A DNA stretch of 64,000 nt from Fluoribacter gormanii (GTDB lineage Bacteria > Pseudomonadota > Gammaproteobacteria > Legionellales > Legionellaceae), in NCBI RefSeq assembly GCF_900156395.1, contig NZ_FTNL01000006.1, positions 1-64,000 of the forward strand, in the 5' to 3' direction. Positions 1 to 8,170 of the stretch are shown here, one piece after another (within the stretch, counting starts at the first letter, position 1; the number at the start of each line of letters is the position of its first letter). Under the pieces are notes generated by a model. It made no database searches, had not been told where the DNA came from, and was given only the letters and a program-made list of their open reading frames with translations. A program made the position numbers and the translations under genes.

Positions 1-1252
1 AACCGGGATGATAGGTAACACTTTCTTAGGAGAAAAAGGTGTTACCGATGATTTGGCAGAATACACAAGCTGAAACTGAGAAATTAAAATTTATTGGTGA
101 TTGGCTAAAAAAAGAATTTGACTTCACAGATTTGTGCAAACGATATGGTATAAGTCGAAAAACTGGCTATAAACTGATAAATCGTTATCAAGAAGAGGGA
201 GAGCAGGCATTAAAACCTCGATCTCATGCCCGTCATCACCATCCGAATGTCACCGCTTATGACAAGCAGAGCCGCTTACTTGCACTAAAGCATCGATACC
301 CTAAATGGGGGCCTGTAAAGTTACGAGATTGGTTATTACTCAATGAGCCCCATGAAAAGTGGCCTGCAGCAAGTACAATAGGTGATATTTTAAAAAATAA
401 CGGATTGGTTAAACCGCGAAAATATAGAAAAAAAGTAGCCGCTCATACAGAACCTTTTTCTGCATGCGAAGCACCGAATCATATTTGGAGTGCTGATTTT
501 AAAGGGCAATTTAGAGTAGGCAAACCGTATTGTTATCCACTAACAATAACAGACAATTACAGTCGATTTTTATTAGTATGTGATGGTTTGCTTGGTCCGC
601 GACTAAAAGAAACAATGGAGGGCTTTAAAAAAGCATTTATTGAATATGGTTTGCCTGACGCAATTAGAACGGATAATGGCCAACCTTTTGCAGGCCTGGG
701 TATTGGCGCTTTAACCTCTTTATCCATTTGGTGGTTGAAACTAGGGATTATGCCTGAGCGTATTGAGCTGGGCCATCCAGAACAAAATGGGAGACATGAA
801 CGAATGCATCGTACTTTAAAAGAAGCAGTGGCCTCTCCATCTCGAGCAGATTTTAAAGAACAACAAAAAAGTTTTGATGCGTTTAGAAATGAATATAATT
901 ATGAACGTCCTCATCAAGCGCTAAAAGGTAAAAGACCTGCAGATGTTTATCATGTTTCTCAAAGAACCTATTTTGATAGCATGCCCGAGGTTTCTTATCC
1001 TTCGCATTTTGAAATTCGAAAAGTTAGAACTAATGGTGAGATTAAATGTTTTGGTAAAAAATATTATGTTTCGGAGTTGTTACATGGGGAACCTGTGGGC
1101 TTGAATTGGATAGATAATGAACGAGCTACACTTTATTTTTCAAAATTAAAATTAGGTCTTATTGATGCTAGAGTAGATAAAATTTTTAGACCCTAGCATC
1201 TTAAATCTGTTACCTATCAGCCCGGTTTGAAATGTTACCTATCAAACCGGTT
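1..1252 (+). mobile_element. IS481-family insertion sequence, left end at or beyond window edge
   Basis: A transposase gene is flanked by terminal inverted repeats. The left repeat at 1-19 reads AACCGGGATGATAGGTAAC. The right repeat at 1209-1227 is its reverse complement with one mismatch, and a second copy of the right repeat lies at 1234-1252. The doubled right end means the element may end at either copy. The left side may also be doubled beyond the window, so the outer boundary is uncertain. The element sits about 130 bp upstream of tRNA-Asn. Confidence 0.8.
48..1196 (+). CDS. IS481-family transposase (DDE integrase core)
   Basis: This protein cuts and joins the ends of its own insertion sequence. 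Residues 1-60 contain a helix-turn-helix with the motif DLCKRYGISRKTGYKLINRY. The integrase core follows with the first Asp in IWSADFKGQF, the second in IRTDNGQPF and the Glu in GHPEQNGRHERMHRTL, so the DDE triad is complete. At 382 residues it is full length for the family. A GTG three codons upstream is an alternative start, but I chose the ATG at 48 because AGGAGAAAAAGG lies just before it. The reading frame is intact, so the element could still be active. Confidence 0.9.
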   Translation: MIWQNTQAETEKLKFIGDWLKKEFDFTDLCKRYGISRKTGYKLINRYQEEGEQALKPRSHARHHHPNVTAYDKQSRLLALKHRYPKWGPVKLRDWLLLNEPHEKWPAASTIGDILKNNGLVKPRKYRKKVAAHTEPFSACEAPNHIWSADFKGQFRVGKPYCYPLTITDNYSRFLLVCDGLLGPRLKETMEGFKKAFIEYGLPDAIRTDNGQPFAGLGIGALTSLSIWWLKLGIMPERIELGHPEQNGRHERMHRTLKEAVASPSRADFKEQQKSFDAFRNEYNYERPHQALKGKRPADVYHVSQRTYFDSMPEVSYPSHFEIRKVRTNGEIKCFGKKYYVSELLHGEPVGLNWIDNERATLYFSKLKLGLIDARVDKIFRP

Positions 1253-1386
1253 GCACAGAAGGGCGGATAAGGGTGTCCTAAAATAGGATAAAAAATAAAA
1301 AGCTCCCCCAAAATATCAAATTTTTAAAAATTATTACTAAATCTACTTGACCACCAATCAGAATCGTTTTAAGATTCCGACCCTAT

Positions 1387-1462
1387 TCCCCGGTAGCTCA
1401 GTCGGTAGAGCGGATGACTGTTAATCATTAGGTCACAAGTTCGAGTCTTGTCCGGGGAGCCA
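1387..1462 (+). tRNA. tRNA-Asn (anticodon GTT)
   Basis: The 76-nt cloverleaf has acceptor strands TCCCCGG and CCGGGGA, a D-loop with AGCTCAGTCGGTAGAGC, and anticodon GTT at 1420-1422. The T-arm contains GTTCGAGTC and CCA is encoded. tRNA genes are common integration targets for P4-type integrases. A degenerate copy of the 3' part of this gene (1431-1465) appears at 28574-28608. Confidence 0.95.
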
Positions 1463-1654
1463 ATTCCAGTATGGGTCGTAGCGAAATTCAATCAAACCTT
1501 AAATTTTACGTGTCGAATATGTGTCGAAGTTTGGGGTGGATAATGAAGATTCCCATATCTTATGAGCAGTATTAACTTTTCAAAATATAAAGCTCCTTAG
1601 ACTCAGGAGATCCAATAAAGTAAAGGATCTGCAAATAATTTTTGAGGTTAAATA

Positions 1655-2143
1655 GTGCGACCAATTTATTTTTTTGACATCCCCGTCTACAGGCTTAGTC
1701 AAGAAAAATATTCCGTTAAACTAAATGAATATTTAACAAAAAAAATAAATACCCCTGAAATGTCAGAATTTTTCAAGAAAAATCCCACAAGACTTATCCA
1801 ACATCAGGAGTTTTATACCCGGCAGTTTGGTGGGATGTGGGAATACAACGAAATTATTGGTTACATTAAATTATATATTTTAGGGTCACAGATACGTGGA
1901 GAATATTATAGTGTAAATGCAAAAAAGATTGTTAAAACAAGAAAAAAGCAATTCGAATTGGTATCTGATAAAATCGAACCAGAATTGGAATTGCCTTTAT
2001 TAGAGGATAATGTGGCTATTTACAATACAATCCTTACTTATATTGATAACTGCAAGAAAAATCTAAAAATAAAAAATAGATTTATAGATTCATCACTCTT
2101 TGAAGTTATTGGCCAACATATTAATTTGAAAACACTATGCTAA
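1655..2143 (+). CDS. hypothetical protein (162 aa)
   Basis: I do not recognise this protein. It starts at GTG, with TTGAGGTT about 7 nt upstream as ribosome-binding site. It is soluble and charged, with no signal peptide or membrane segment. Near the middle is an aromatic-rich stretch (YTRQFGGMWEYNEIIGYIKL) of the kind seen in many small island-borne proteins of unknown role. It lies between the tRNA-Asn integration site and a convergently transcribed gene, within DNA that otherwise carries plasmid-like genes. Function unknown. Confidence 0.6.
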   Translation: MRPIYFFDIPVYRLSQEKYSVKLNEYLTKKINTPEMSEFFKKNPTRLIQHQEFYTRQFGGMWEYNEIIGYIKLYILGSQIRGEYYSVNAKKIVKTRKKQFELVSDKIEPELELPLLEDNVAIYNTILTYIDNCKKNLKIKNRFIDSSLFEVIGQHINLKTLC

Positions 2144-2157
2144 TTATCTGGTAGAGC

Positions 2158-2188
2158 GGTCAATTACCTGACCAGCCCCCTTTTTTTA
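2158..2188 (+). terminator. weak rho-independent terminator
   Basis: A short stem (GGTCA/TGACC) is followed by CCCCC and seven T residues at 2181-2187, just after the gene ending at 2143. The stem is short, so this is tentative. Confidence 0.4.
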
Positions 2189-2201
2189 AGTTTTAATTCT
2201 A

Positions 2202-3554
2202 TTAAGACTCATAATCAAGGGGTTCGTCAACAATAGTATGGGCCTTTATTGAAGTAAAATAATTACAAATATTAACAGATTCATGATGATACAGAGGAAT
2301 TTCTTGCCTACTCGAAAAATTAATATCGAACCATTGTGAAATCGAGTCAGGTTTTGGTTCAAGTTTCTGAGTTTTCCAGTTATTACCATCTGTATTTCCA
2401 TAAAACCAATAGTCATCCCCATATTGTATTAAAATTGGCGTTTTTGGATCAAATCCTGATGGCAATTGATCCTTAACTCCAAAAGATTCTGTTGGGGCTG
2501 GTGATTTTGTTGGATCAATTGTCATTAATGCAATAACATACTGCTCATCAATAACACAAGGAAAATCCCCTATCTTAAATTTTTTGATGATGTCTTTTAT
2601 ACTCCAGTCATCCAAACACAATTTTAAAATTACGTCATACCCATAATCAGTATTCATACTTTTTTTAACACTAATAACTTCGGCATGGGCAGAAGTGAAA
2701 GTAGCTGGGCGACCAATTTTTTTCTCAGACACATACGCACAGACGGATATCCCTTTTTTAAGTACATATGTAGACTCAGGATCTATATGAGAGTATTCAT
2801 CGAACCAAAGTCTATTATCTTTTAGCTCGCTGCTGGATAAAATACTCTTACTCTTTAAATCGTCATAAACCAACTCCCTGCTATCAATATAATAGGCATT
2901 TTCATAACCCATACAAGCTCGAATTAATGTCCTTGCATCAGTTTCAAAGTCGGACGAATCAAAGTTTGGGGTAATACAAGCAAAATCTAGGTATATAAAA
3001 CAATATTCATCCTCATCATCTCCTGGAAAATATGCAACCTTAATGGATTTACTATAGGATCTAAAAATAGATTGCAATGCCGAATCATGTATTTCAGAAC
3101 CTTTGCTTGTTGTTGGCAAATCATGGATTAATTTAGCCTTTATATAAGCCACATTATACTTATTATCAGAAATTTCTTTAGCCAAAACATCGTTAAATTT
3201 AAATTGATTTATAAAGTATTTCTCAATTCTTAAAATTCCATTTTTAATATCTTCTATTTGTTCGTCAATATCAGCATCGGTTGTTCGATCAGATAATAAA
3301 TCATGATTATTCTCTTCAAAAACTAACTTCAGGTTTTCAATTTCATGCTCAATTGAATTTATTTTTTCAATCATTGTGATTAAATATTCATTCTCACCTT
3401 TAATTAATGAACGGATATCAGGCATCACATTGTTTAGATCTTTTTGGATTATTTGGATCGTATTAGCCATTGTAGATACCACTCTCTTGTATGACAAAAG
3501 AGAAAAATACATACCAACACAAAATCCTAGAATACCTAGACTAATGACTAACAC
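2202..3554 (-). CDS. membrane-anchored coiled-coil hypothetical protein (450 aa)
   Basis: The first 25 residues form one transmembrane helix (VISLGILGFCVGMYFSLLSY), probably an uncleaved anchor. Roughly residues 30-130 are rich in Asp, Glu, Lys and Ile and look like a coiled coil. The rest is a soluble domain that I cannot assign. The GTG start is supported by AGGAG six bases upstream. The gene is convergent with the small gene to its left. The architecture (N-terminal anchor, coil, cytoplasmic domain) resembles some bacterial defence or sensor proteins, but no catalytic motif supports that. Confidence 0.65.
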   Translation of the reverse strand: MLVISLGILGFCVGMYFSLLSYKRVVSTMANTIQIIQKDLNNVMPDIRSLIKGENEYLITMIEKINSIEHEIENLKLVFEENNHDLLSDRTTDADIDEQIEDIKNGILRIEKYFINQFKFNDVLAKEISDNKYNVAYIKAKLIHDLPTTSKGSEIHDSALQSIFRSYSKSIKVAYFPGDDEDEYCFIYLDFACITPNFDSSDFETDARTLIRACMGYENAYYIDSRELVYDDLKSKSILSSSELKDNRLWFDEYSHIDPESTYVLKKGISVCAYVSEKKIGRPATFTSAHAEVISVKKSMNTDYGYDVILKLCLDDWSIKDIIKKFKIGDFPCVIDEQYVIALMTIDPTKSPAPTESFGVKDQLPSGFDPKTPILIQYGDDYWFYGNTDGNNWKTQKLEPKPDSISQWFDINFSSRQEIPLYHHESVNICNYFTSIKAHTIVDEPLDYES

Positions 3555-4025
3555 AAGAGCTCCTCATTTATTTTATATTTTTAAAAAAGGATAGTAACAA
3601 TATTAGCAAGCAATTCTCCTCAAATTCCTTGTCATGCCCCTTCATAAAATCCTCATAAAAATACCATTTCTTTTGTTTATAAATTTGTATACATAATGGT
3701 TTTAACAACAGGATCAGCGCGTTGAACTTGTAATATATGCAATAATTTTTCTCATAATTCCTCATAAACTTAAATAACAATCAATCTCTATAGTTTTTGG
3801 AATTATTTTTATGGCGAGAAAAATTATTTCTTGAAGGATGTACAAATAAACAATGGTTGATTTTAAAGCAAAATTATACGGTATCATAGCAAATTTTCAA
3901 GGAGTATAGTTATTTTTAGCTCAACACGTTCAAATTTCATATATTCTTCAAATATATTTTGGACATAGCCAGCATGAGTTGGTCTTAAAGGCTCTGCAAT
4001 TCAACCATAGCAACTATATTCTGAT

Positions 4026-4056
4026 TTGAAGTGGTGACAATTTGTCACCACTTCAA
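4026..4056. repeat. perfect 31-bp palindrome around GGTGACAATTTGTCACC
   Basis: The arms TTGAAGTGGTGACAA and TTGTCACCACTTCAA are exact reverse complements separated by one base. No T-run follows, so it does not look like a terminator. A long perfect odd-centred palindrome is typical of a dimeric repressor operator. Related shorter motifs occur at 9224-9245 and 16776-16786. Confidence 0.7.
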
Positions 4057-4117
4057 TTCCTTCATTTTTTAGTCGTTCTTTAAGCTTATTCCAATATCTG
4101 GCTTTTTATTGTCTGTG

Positions 4118-4200
4118 TTAAAGCTTGTGCTGAACCGGGACATCACCATACCAGCCCAATTTATCGACACAGAGGGCGCGTGCTTCAAAAATCAAAAGGG
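4118..4200 (-). pseudogene. relic of a second DUF927-type gene
   Basis: Translated on the minus strand, this stretch gives EARALCVDKLGWYGDV. That closely matches DARARCVDKLGWHGDV within the intact DUF927 protein encoded at 5143-6891. Flanking sequence does not continue the match, so only a small piece of a former paralogue, or of a recombined copy, remains. Confidence 0.6.
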
Positions 4201-4447
4201 TCTGACTCGATCGTAGCCCAGCTGCTAAGAAGCAGGAGCCCTTATTGAAAACTAATTTATTGTAGACTAACAAGAAATACAAGGGACAAAAGGGACTTAT
4301 GGGAATCTCTTTCCAGCATTGGGCTATAGCTAACCCCACCTTAAAGTAACGGCGTGGGACATAAGGGACAATTGAGGTTAATTACGAGAACAAGTATTTT
4401 TTCCATGTACTAAAAATACTTTGACCATCTAATAAAGAGCAAAGTCA

Positions 4448-4813
4448 TCAGAATAGAGCCTCTGGATTGCGCTCAGGACTAAAAGTAAAACTAGGTATTG
4501 GGGTTGACTCTTTCTTCATTGGGGGCTTTTCAACCAACTGCTTAGCTCGATGCTCAACTAAATCTTTTCGAAAAAACCCGGGCTTTTGACTATTAAGGTA
4601 TTTCAATACGTATAACCGAAACGTATTATAAGTTGCGGTGAAGCTTCCCTCATCCCTGAGCGTTTCCCATATGATGGTAATCGACCACCCTTTTTCCAAA
4701 GCTTCGGAAATGTCTGCGCACATAGAGAGGAATTCCACTTTATTTTTTCTGGCGTTCATTCTTTGTTGGCTCTGTTTAGAAGTCATTATGTTTTCTGTTA
4801 AGGATTTTTTCAT
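4448..4813 (-). CDS. traK: TraK-like oriT-binding protein (IncP-type mobilisation)
   Basis: In IncP plasmids TraK binds and bends DNA beside the nick site and helps the relaxosome form. This 121-residue basic protein has the TraK-like central region (SITIIWETLRDEG, then FTATYNTFRLYVLKYL) and a length close to the plasmid protein. The assignment rests mainly on context. The gene starts about 220 bp from an RP4-type oriT and is transcribed away from it, as traK is in RP4. The start has GGAGAG 8 nt upstream. The traJ and traI genes expected on the other side of oriT are absent and a DUF927 gene is found there instead. Confidence 0.7.
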   Translation of the reverse strand: MKKSLTENIMTSKQSQQRMNARKNKVEFLSMCADISEALEKGWSITIIWETLRDEGSFTATYNTFRLYVLKYLNSQKPGFFRKDLVEHRAKQLVEKPPMKKESTPIPSFTFSPERNPEALF

Positions 4814-4884
4814 GGTATCTACTCTCCATATTATTGGTTATTCAATCCTTTGCGTTTTATAGTTTATTTCTATTTATTTTTGAC

Positions 4885-5003
4885 TTTTTCGGTAACTGGT
4901 AAAGCCCTTTTGGTAATTTTCGGTAATTTATTATTTATTTTTGTTTATTCATGATTATTTTCGTTACTAATCGTTACATAACGAACAATTACGAATAATT
5001 ACC
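4885..5003. repeat. GGTAA and CGTTA repeats between traK and oriT
   Basis: GGTAA occurs at 4891, 4898, 4912 and 4922, and an inverted copy (TTACC) at about 4998. TCGTTAC occurs at 4961 and 4971, and TCGTTA/TAACGA form an inverted pair at 4971-4984. The stretch is very AT-rich. It occupies the place where RP4 has its TraK-binding region, so it is probably the TraK target. Confidence 0.5.
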
Positions 5004-5033
5004 AAACTACGGTTCCAAAATAATTTTCAAAAT

Positions 5034-5117
5034 GCAGGGCAAGATAGGTGAAGTTAGCTAACCAGCAAGCTGCCTACCAAACTTCACTTGCCTTATTCGC
5101 ACCTTCGGCGCTCAACG
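5034..5117. other. IncP/RP4-type origin of transfer (oriT)
   Basis: The order of elements matches RP4 oriT as I recall it. GATAGGTGAAGT begins at 5043, directly after the nick motif; the minus strand reads TATCTTG/C, against TATCCTG/C in RP4, with the nick predicted between 5040 and 5039. An imperfect inverted repeat follows, with arms 5048-5060 and 5075-5087 (11 of 13 paired), in the position of the TraJ-binding repeat. Next come CCTTATTCGCACCT at 5091-5104 and GCTCAACG at 5110-5117, both also in RP4. Presence of a traK-like gene on the correct side supports the call. Confidence 0.85.
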
Positions 5118-5142
5118 AAAAAACCACTTGTATAGGCAATTT

Positions 5143-6891
5143 TTATTCACCTCCCCAAATTTTACCGGTAAAAATATACAATCTTGGGGTACCAACCCCT
5201 TTGATTCTTGGTTTATGCGAGGCCTTACCGTCAGAGGTGGGTTTGAGCCAGCCAGCTTGTAATAAAACCCTTGTCACTGTGCGTTGATCAAAGCCTTTGC
5301 ACAGTTCATTTTTGTACGCTTCTGTTAACACCATGTAAATTCGAAACCCTTCGTCATCTGTTTGATAAAATCCTGCTCGGTTGAGAATTTTGTCATTGTT
5401 GGGTGAGTTGGCATTATCAAAACGACTGGCACCATGAGATTCAAAAAAAGCCCGCACTTGTGCCATAATGGCGCGATCTTCGCGGTGGCCATCAACTCCA
5501 AAAGTATCCTGCCATGCAATGAAACAAGTCTTCGCAGCATGGAAAGATTCACCTTTTTGCCACCCTGTCAGACCAAATTGACTAACTAATTCTCCGGCAG
5601 CAGCAACCAATGCAAAACGTCTGGCAACACGGATTATCTGACCTGTTGCATCGGGTTGAATGACTGCATCAACAAAGGTTTGAATGGTGTCGGTAATATA
5701 TCGACTGATTGTTTGTCGGTTGGCAACTACTTGATTCAACCACGCCATACCGATTGCACCATGATATCGGCTGCTGTATTTCTTAATCGATAAAGCCATA
5801 CTGGCTGGGCTTAGTTGATCATGAATTGTTTCAAAGATCCCCATCCCGCAACCTGCATCCGCCTCGATATCAGCAAGTCTGATTTCCTGGCCTGCATTAG
5901 TGCGCTGTCCCGATTTTGCCATGAGTGCTGTCAAAGACTCTTCACCAGCAGACAAGAAAAATAAAGACCATCGAGAAGATTGCCTGACTGTACCTGTACG
6001 AGAGGCACGTGTTTTTCCCTGACCATTAGCCAGCAAATAAGCCGCTTCCCCTGCCTCTCTGGGATCGATTTGACTGAGTTCATCAAGGATCAGCAATCCA
6101 TCATTGTGTAATGATGCCAAACCTTCAAGCCCATTGGTGGTGCTGCGCCATAAACGGCAATAAGATTGTGGGTTTCCCCAAACAGAGGCAGCTAGACTTA
6201 AGGCTGTGCTTTTCCCTGATGAAGATGCACCTCTGAAATGAAAACCACCTGAGTCTTCACCAACAATCTTTGCCAGAACCGGAGCAAGGGCTACAGAGAT
6301 GGCAAACACCAGTCTTGAGTTGCCGGATGCCAGCCGGCCTATTGAATCTCGCCATTCCTCAACGCTGCCCTTAATGGACACTGCCGGTTCAATGGCATTG
6401 GTATTCTGAAATACAATCTTCTCTGATGATTGCCCGATACATTGAGAAGCAGTTACAAAGACATCGCCATGCCAACCTAGTTTATCAACACATCTGGCAC
6501 GTGCATCTACAGGAAAGACTTGTAAATAGGAGGCTAACAAATCGCGAGCAGTTCTATTGGGAGAGATACTCAATCCCAATCGTGCTAGTTCTCGCCTCAC
6601 ATCGGAGGCATCACCCTGCAACAAAGCCAATGGCATCGCCCACTGATGAGTGATGCCATCATCATCCTGCCATTCCAGCAAACGACCCCATTCACGGCTC
6701 TGAGCATCTCGGGTTTTGGCAACAACGTACAATGGCGCACATATCCACCGAGGTGGTAATGGATTGCCATCCTTATCAATACCGATAAAGGTTAACCCTT
6801 CAGCAGTTAATCGAAAGCGACCACCAGCATAATCACAAAAAATTGGGCGCTGCTTTGTATTAGGTAATTCTATAACATGATTTTGTGACAT
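5143..6891 (-). CDS. DUF927-domain helicase/primase-like ATPase
   Basis: DUF927 proteins are P-loop ATPases found in plasmids, phages and integrated elements, usually linked to DNA replication or primase domains. This 582-residue protein has the family region from about residue 100 (ARCVDKLGWHGDV), a Walker A motif in RGASSSGKSTAL and a Walker B motif in GLLILDELSQID. After these comes the conserved GQGKTRASRTG. No TOPRIM or primase domain precedes the ATPase, so it is a stand-alone form. Its stop codon lies 25 bp from oriT, taking the place of traJ/traI in IncP plasmids. It probably belongs to the replication or maintenance module of the mobile element. Confidence 0.85.
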   Translation of the reverse strand: MSQNHVIELPNTKQRPIFCDYAGGRFRLTAEGLTFIGIDKDGNPLPPRWICAPLYVVAKTRDAQSREWGRLLEWQDDDGITHQWAMPLALLQGDASDVRRELARLGLSISPNRTARDLLASYLQVFPVDARARCVDKLGWHGDVFVTASQCIGQSSEKIVFQNTNAIEPAVSIKGSVEEWRDSIGRLASGNSRLVFAISVALAPVLAKIVGEDSGGFHFRGASSSGKSTALSLAASVWGNPQSYCRLWRSTTNGLEGLASLHNDGLLILDELSQIDPREAGEAAYLLANGQGKTRASRTGTVRQSSRWSLFFLSAGEESLTALMAKSGQRTNAGQEIRLADIEADAGCGMGIFETIHDQLSPASMALSIKKYSSRYHGAIGMAWLNQVVANRQTISRYITDTIQTFVDAVIQPDATGQIIRVARRFALVAAAGELVSQFGLTGWQKGESFHAAKTCFIAWQDTFGVDGHREDRAIMAQVRAFFESHGASRFDNANSPNNDKILNRAGFYQTDDEGFRIYMVLTEAYKNELCKGFDQRTVTRVLLQAGWLKPTSDGKASHKPRIKGVGTPRLYIFTGKIWGGE

Positions 6892-6957
6892 ACATTATTC
6901 TCCAAACAACATACATACCATCGAAATGAAGCAAATTCATTCTGACGAATTTTAAAT

Positions 6958-7233
6958 TTATGCGTTCTCAACGAGCTGTAACTGACCTTCATCACTGGTT
7001 GAGTAATAAATTTTTTGTTGTTGGAGAAAATTCAATACATCGCTTTTTCGATACAACACCTTGCGTCCAATTTTTAAATAAGGAACACCACCACCCGCCC
7101 AGCGGTTACGTTCAAGTAACTGGGTGGAGCAGCTTAATACCGCAGCGATTGTTTGTTGATTAAAAAGCGCAGAATGTGGCGCAGATTCAAATTCGTTTAA
7201 TAAATGTAAACGGGATGGTTTTTGAGCAGACAT
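6958..7233 (-). CDS. AlpA/excisionase-like helix-turn-helix protein
   Basis: This 91-residue protein has a winged-helix DNA-binding fold of the MerR/AlpA type. The helix-turn-helix is NQQTIAAVLSCSTQLLERNR and the wing is GGGVPYLKIGRKVLYRKSDV, typical of excisionases and AlpA activators. The start has GGAGAT upstream. It lies immediately before the DUF927 gene on the same strand with a 66-bp gap, an arrangement common in P4-like elements. It could control excision or replication of the element. Confidence 0.8.
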   Translation of the reverse strand: MSAQKPSRLHLLNEFESAPHSALFNQQTIAAVLSCSTQLLERNRWAGGGVPYLKIGRKVLYRKSDVLNFLQQQKIYYSTSDEGQLQLVENA

Positions 7234-7487
7234 AGGGATCTCCGCAATTGGTTATTCATTCAGCATAATGCCGACCTGTACCATCCTTGGAGATGAATTC
7301 AAATGCCTATCCGATTAGACTTGGACAAATAATTGATATTCACTAGCCTTTTGGCTATAAAAGCTTCTACTTCAAGCTCGGAAAAAGTATCTCGTATTCC
7401 CTCAAAGATTGTCAAGGAGAAAAGATCGTATTCAAAAAAGTGTTATCGGATGATATTGATTGATGCTGAAAATAGTTTTTAAAATCG

Positions 7488-7769
7488 TTATGGTGCAATT
7501 CGCTTAAATGCCATGGAGATATCAAAACCACAAGCATGCGCGTATTTTTCCAATGTTTTCCAGCTTGGATTGCTGCTCCCTTTCTCCAGTCGAGAAATGT
7601 TTCCTTTTTGTGTTCCCATGCGATCCGCAAGCTGCTCTTGAGTTAATCCCGCTTTTTGACGCATCGAAAGTAATGAGTCAATCAATGCAAATTCTGACTC
7701 TAATGCGTCATAGGCTTGCTTTACGTCCTCATTTTTAAGTGCTTTCTCTTTTAATGTTTTAAGGCTCAT
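7488..7769 (-). CDS. HigA-like XRE-family antitoxin
   Basis: This 93-residue protein carries a lambda-repressor-type helix-turn-helix at about residues 38-85 (RQKAGLTQEQLADRMG, then GNISRLEKGSSNPSWKTLEK). It is the second gene of a two-gene operon and its ATG overlaps the end of the toxin gene by 4 bp, giving translational coupling. The toxin-first order is that of HigBA-type systems. It should neutralise the toxin and repress the operon through the palindrome at 8109-8126. Confidence 0.88.
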   Translation of the reverse strand: MSLKTLKEKALKNEDVKQAYDALESEFALIDSLLSMRQKAGLTQEQLADRMGTQKGNISRLEKGSSNPSWKTLEKYAHACGFDISMAFKRIAP

Positions 7770-8092
7770 AATTTTTCCACCTCGCGTTTTCTCTGCAAAG
7801 CCAAATTCAACTCCTGCTTTGGTGTTTTTGCACTTTTCTTTACAAAAGCATGTAAAACCATAATATGCTTACCCTTCATATAACAATAAAGCGATCGGCC
7901 AATGCCTTCCTGAGCTTTTGCACGAACTTCAAACAAGCCATTACCCATCGCCTCTGTATGGGGTGGCCCAAGATTGGCGCCATGCGTTTCAATTAACTCC
8001 AGAAGCTTAAGCATTCGAGCCTGAATTTTTGGAGGCATTGCCAAGATAGCTTCCTCTACAGACTCATTATAAAAATCAACAGTCCAATGCAC
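7766..8092 (-). CDS. HigB/RelE-like toxin (Gp49-like, DUF891)
   Basis: This 108-residue basic protein matches the phage-derived Gp49-like branch of the RelE superfamily. Features are PPKIQARMLKLLELIETHG, then GLFEVRAKAQEGIGRSLYCY and the final MVLHAFVKKSAKTPKQEL, a hallmark of the family. Members cleave mRNA on the ribosome. It overlaps the XRE antitoxin gene by 4 bp. The start is next to a palindromic operator candidate. Such modules stabilise integrated elements. Confidence 0.88.
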   Translation of the reverse strand: MHWTVDFYNESVEEAILAMPPKIQARMLKLLELIETHGANLGPPHTEAMGNGLFEVRAKAQEGIGRSLYCYMKGKHIMVLHAFVKKSAKTPKQELNLALQRKREVEKL

Positions 8093-8108
8093 TTAATTTA
8101 ATCCCAAT

Positions 8109-8137
8109 GTTATCTTATATGATAACCCAATGTTATC
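8109..8137 (-). promoter_or_regulatory. operator of the toxin-antitoxin operon
   Basis: GTTATCTTATATGATAAC at 8109-8126 is an 18-bp palindrome with six-base arms, and a further half site GTTATC lies at 8132-8137. It lies 17 bp upstream of the toxin start, where HigBA-type complexes usually bind to repress themselves. Confidence 0.65.
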
Positions 8138-8170
8138 TTTTTTTCCAGTTTGATGACGCTTTACAACATA

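Larger units (their letters stand above)
3555..4447. other. non-coding stretch with a gene relic and a perfect palindrome
   Basis: I see no intact gene here. The interval holds the palindrome at 4026-4056, a minus-strand DUF927 relic around 4118-4200 and two GGGACA(A/T)AAGGGAC repeats (4283-4296 and 4357-4370), described separately. A short minus-strand reading frame at 3568-3780 lacks a convincing ribosome-binding site and resembles nothing I know. Confidence 0.5.

Noticed and set aside
3568-3780. Minus-strand reading frame of 70 codons
   Set aside because: No ribosome-binding site, low-complexity composition and no resemblance to any family; likely chance in AT-rich DNA.
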